The notes beneath the pieces were generated by a model, which was not told where the DNA came from, made no database searches, and saw only the letters and a program-made list of their open reading frames with translations. A DNA stretch of 64,000 bases from contig NC_090261.1 in NCBI RefSeq assembly GCF_037325665.1, positions 26,646,413 to 26,710,412 on the forward strand. The letters are read 5' to 3'. Every line of letters begins with the position of its first letter. Within the stretch, counting starts at the first letter, position 1. The DNA is from Littorina saxatilis. Lineage: Eukaryota > Mollusca > Gastropoda > Littorinimorpha > Littorinidae. Positions 62,554 to 64,000 of the stretch are shown in pieces. The translations under genes and the position numbers were made by a program.

Positions 62554-62760
62554 CTCTGTCTCCCTCTCTGTCTGTCTGTCTGTCTCTGTCTCTCTCTGTC
62601 TCACTCTCTCTCCCCCCCCCCCCTTCACTCTCTTGACTAATTAAGGGGTTTTTTTTATTCGAGAGAAAAGAAAACGTATCTGGTCCAGTGGAGACTCTCA
62701 CTGTCTCTCTATCTCTGTCTCTCTCACTCTCAGTCTTTGTCTCTGTCTCTCTGTTTTTCT
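62554..62760. repeat. (TC)n/(TCTG)n simple repeats
   Basis: Two pyrimidine blocks separated by a C-run and TTAATTAAGG. Confidence 0.93.
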
Positions 62761-63076
62761 TCTTCATTTTTTGGGTCTTTCTTTTTCCTTTCTTTTGCTA
62801 CCCAGATTATGGTCATCCGCCCACCTCCATTTCGTTACCACTCAAAGTGGTATCTGCCTGCCAGCCGAGCAAATACCGGATTGATAAAAACTGTCAGCAG
62901 AAAATCTGAATTGATGACTGGTTGATCTGCCAGTGCTGTCAACGATGCTTTGGGAAAAGGAAGACTTTTACATTTCAGTGAATTGTGAATTGCAGTGAAT
63001 TGTGCTTGTGACACTTTGCGTGAGCCGATCTCCACTAAACAGTGTGTGTGTGAGAGGGGGATGTGTGTATGTGGGG

Positions 63077-63078
63077 GG

Positions 63079-63131
<53 letters not shown>

Positions 63132-63452
63132 GATGTGTCCGTGTGTTGCCGGAGACGAAATGGAATATTGGGGAAGTGGGGCGGGGTGTGGTTGGTGGCA
63201 TAGAGGAGAGGAATTGTCGGCTTCAAGCATACACAGACACAAGACACACACACACAGACACACACACATAGACAGACACACACACAGACACACACACAGA
63301 CACACACATGCACACACACACACACTCCACACACACACACACACACATATCCTCACACACACACACACACAGACACACACACATAGACAGACACACACAC
63401 AGACACACACACAGACACACACATGCACACACACACACACTCCACACACACA
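63077..63452. repeat. (GT)n then (CA)n arrays, with an internal 120-bp duplication
   Basis: GT array at 63077-63130 and imperfect CA array at 63242-63452; the CA array contains the same ACATAGACAGACACACAC text twice, about 120 bases apart. The two arrays are complementary and could pair. Confidence 0.93.
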
Positions 63453-64000
63453 CATTACAGACGTTCCAGACGAATTGCAGTCAGTGCCCTGTGAAAAGAC
63501 AAGATGGGCAGAAAGTAGATAGCTAAAGATGTATCGAGGGTAATTTGATTGTCTTCAGATCACATTTTCTCACGCTTCCGTCTTAGTGTGTGGTCTGCAT
63601 TCCAATGACTATACAATCCAATACTGAACGAATGAACCAGAAATGTTGCTTTAGACGCGTTCTATGTATAGAGGTAGTCTTCTTCTTGCGTTCGCCATGT
63701 ATAGAGGTAGTATGACCTGGGACTCGCGGAACGCACGCTGCCTGTTTCTGAGGACTAACATTGCGACTATTTTCTGTCTTTTTTTTTTTTGCGGCTTGGG
63801 CAAGGGGCGGATGGGTCCTTATCACAATATGGTGATTTTTGCAGACGAAAGGCAAAGTTGTGACTTTTTCGCTATTCGTTGCAGAACACATCGAAGTTTT
63901 CGGTGGAGGAAGAGCAGATGATGACTCGAACGGCTTGGGACTTTTACATTACTTTGTAAATAGTATAAAGAAAAAGTGCCTTGTCTACACGTTCCATAAA
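63453..64000. other. Terminal intron segment
   Basis: No bHLH-coding exon or other gene is visible. A short CATGTATAGAGGTAGT motif is repeated at about 63664 and 63697. Confidence 0.45.

Overview
This is a 64 kb piece of animal nuclear DNA, most likely from a mollusc and probably a gastropod. Small exons sit in very large introns. tRNA-headed SINEs, MITE-like foldbacks and long (GA)n/(GT)n arrays are abundant. The host coding capacity I can support comes from two multi-exon genes, both on the minus strand. The species call is an inference from genome style; no sequence here names the species.

Gene 1 (20114 down to 38) is a complete 13-exon gene for a 625-residue LRRC74-type protein: an acidic N-terminal tail, ribonuclease-inhibitor-type leucine-rich repeats, then two C-terminal EF-hands. 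Every exon-exon phase agrees, and the last codons of the second EF-hand loop are rebuilt exactly across a 6.9 kb intron. Gene 2 (61583 down to 32176) is the 3' part, nine exons and 878 codons plus stop, of a bHLH-PAS transcription factor of the trachealess/NPAS1/NPAS3 group. PAS-A, PAS-B/PAC and a long low-complexity tail are present. The bHLH exon lies beyond the right edge of the window.

Layout: 1-20.1 kb is gene 1, with its introns filled by a LINE fragment, SINEs, MITEs and microsatellites. 20.1-32.2 kb is intergenic, with repeats and one weak ORF candidate. 32.2-61.6 kb is gene 2, whose 12 kb intron between the exons at 49.1 and 61.5 kb holds a second broken LINE, an inverted SINE pair and several non-repetitive, enhancer-like stretches. 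61.6-64 kb is further intron of gene 2.

The most interesting signals are these. (a) A roughly 0.55-0.74 kb repeat present three times (two copies indistinguishable by eye) carries two face-to-face DR1 and one DR4 nuclear-receptor-type hexamer pairs. (b) There are three independent tandem duplications of exon edges together with their splice sites. (c) SINEs have several different tRNA heads and two bodies that swap at one shared CGTGTACAC hinge. (d) Long (TG)n arrays directly abut two 3' splice sites. I found no CRISPR array, operon, rRNA gene or recognisable virus-derived element, and no true tRNA gene distinct from SINE heads.
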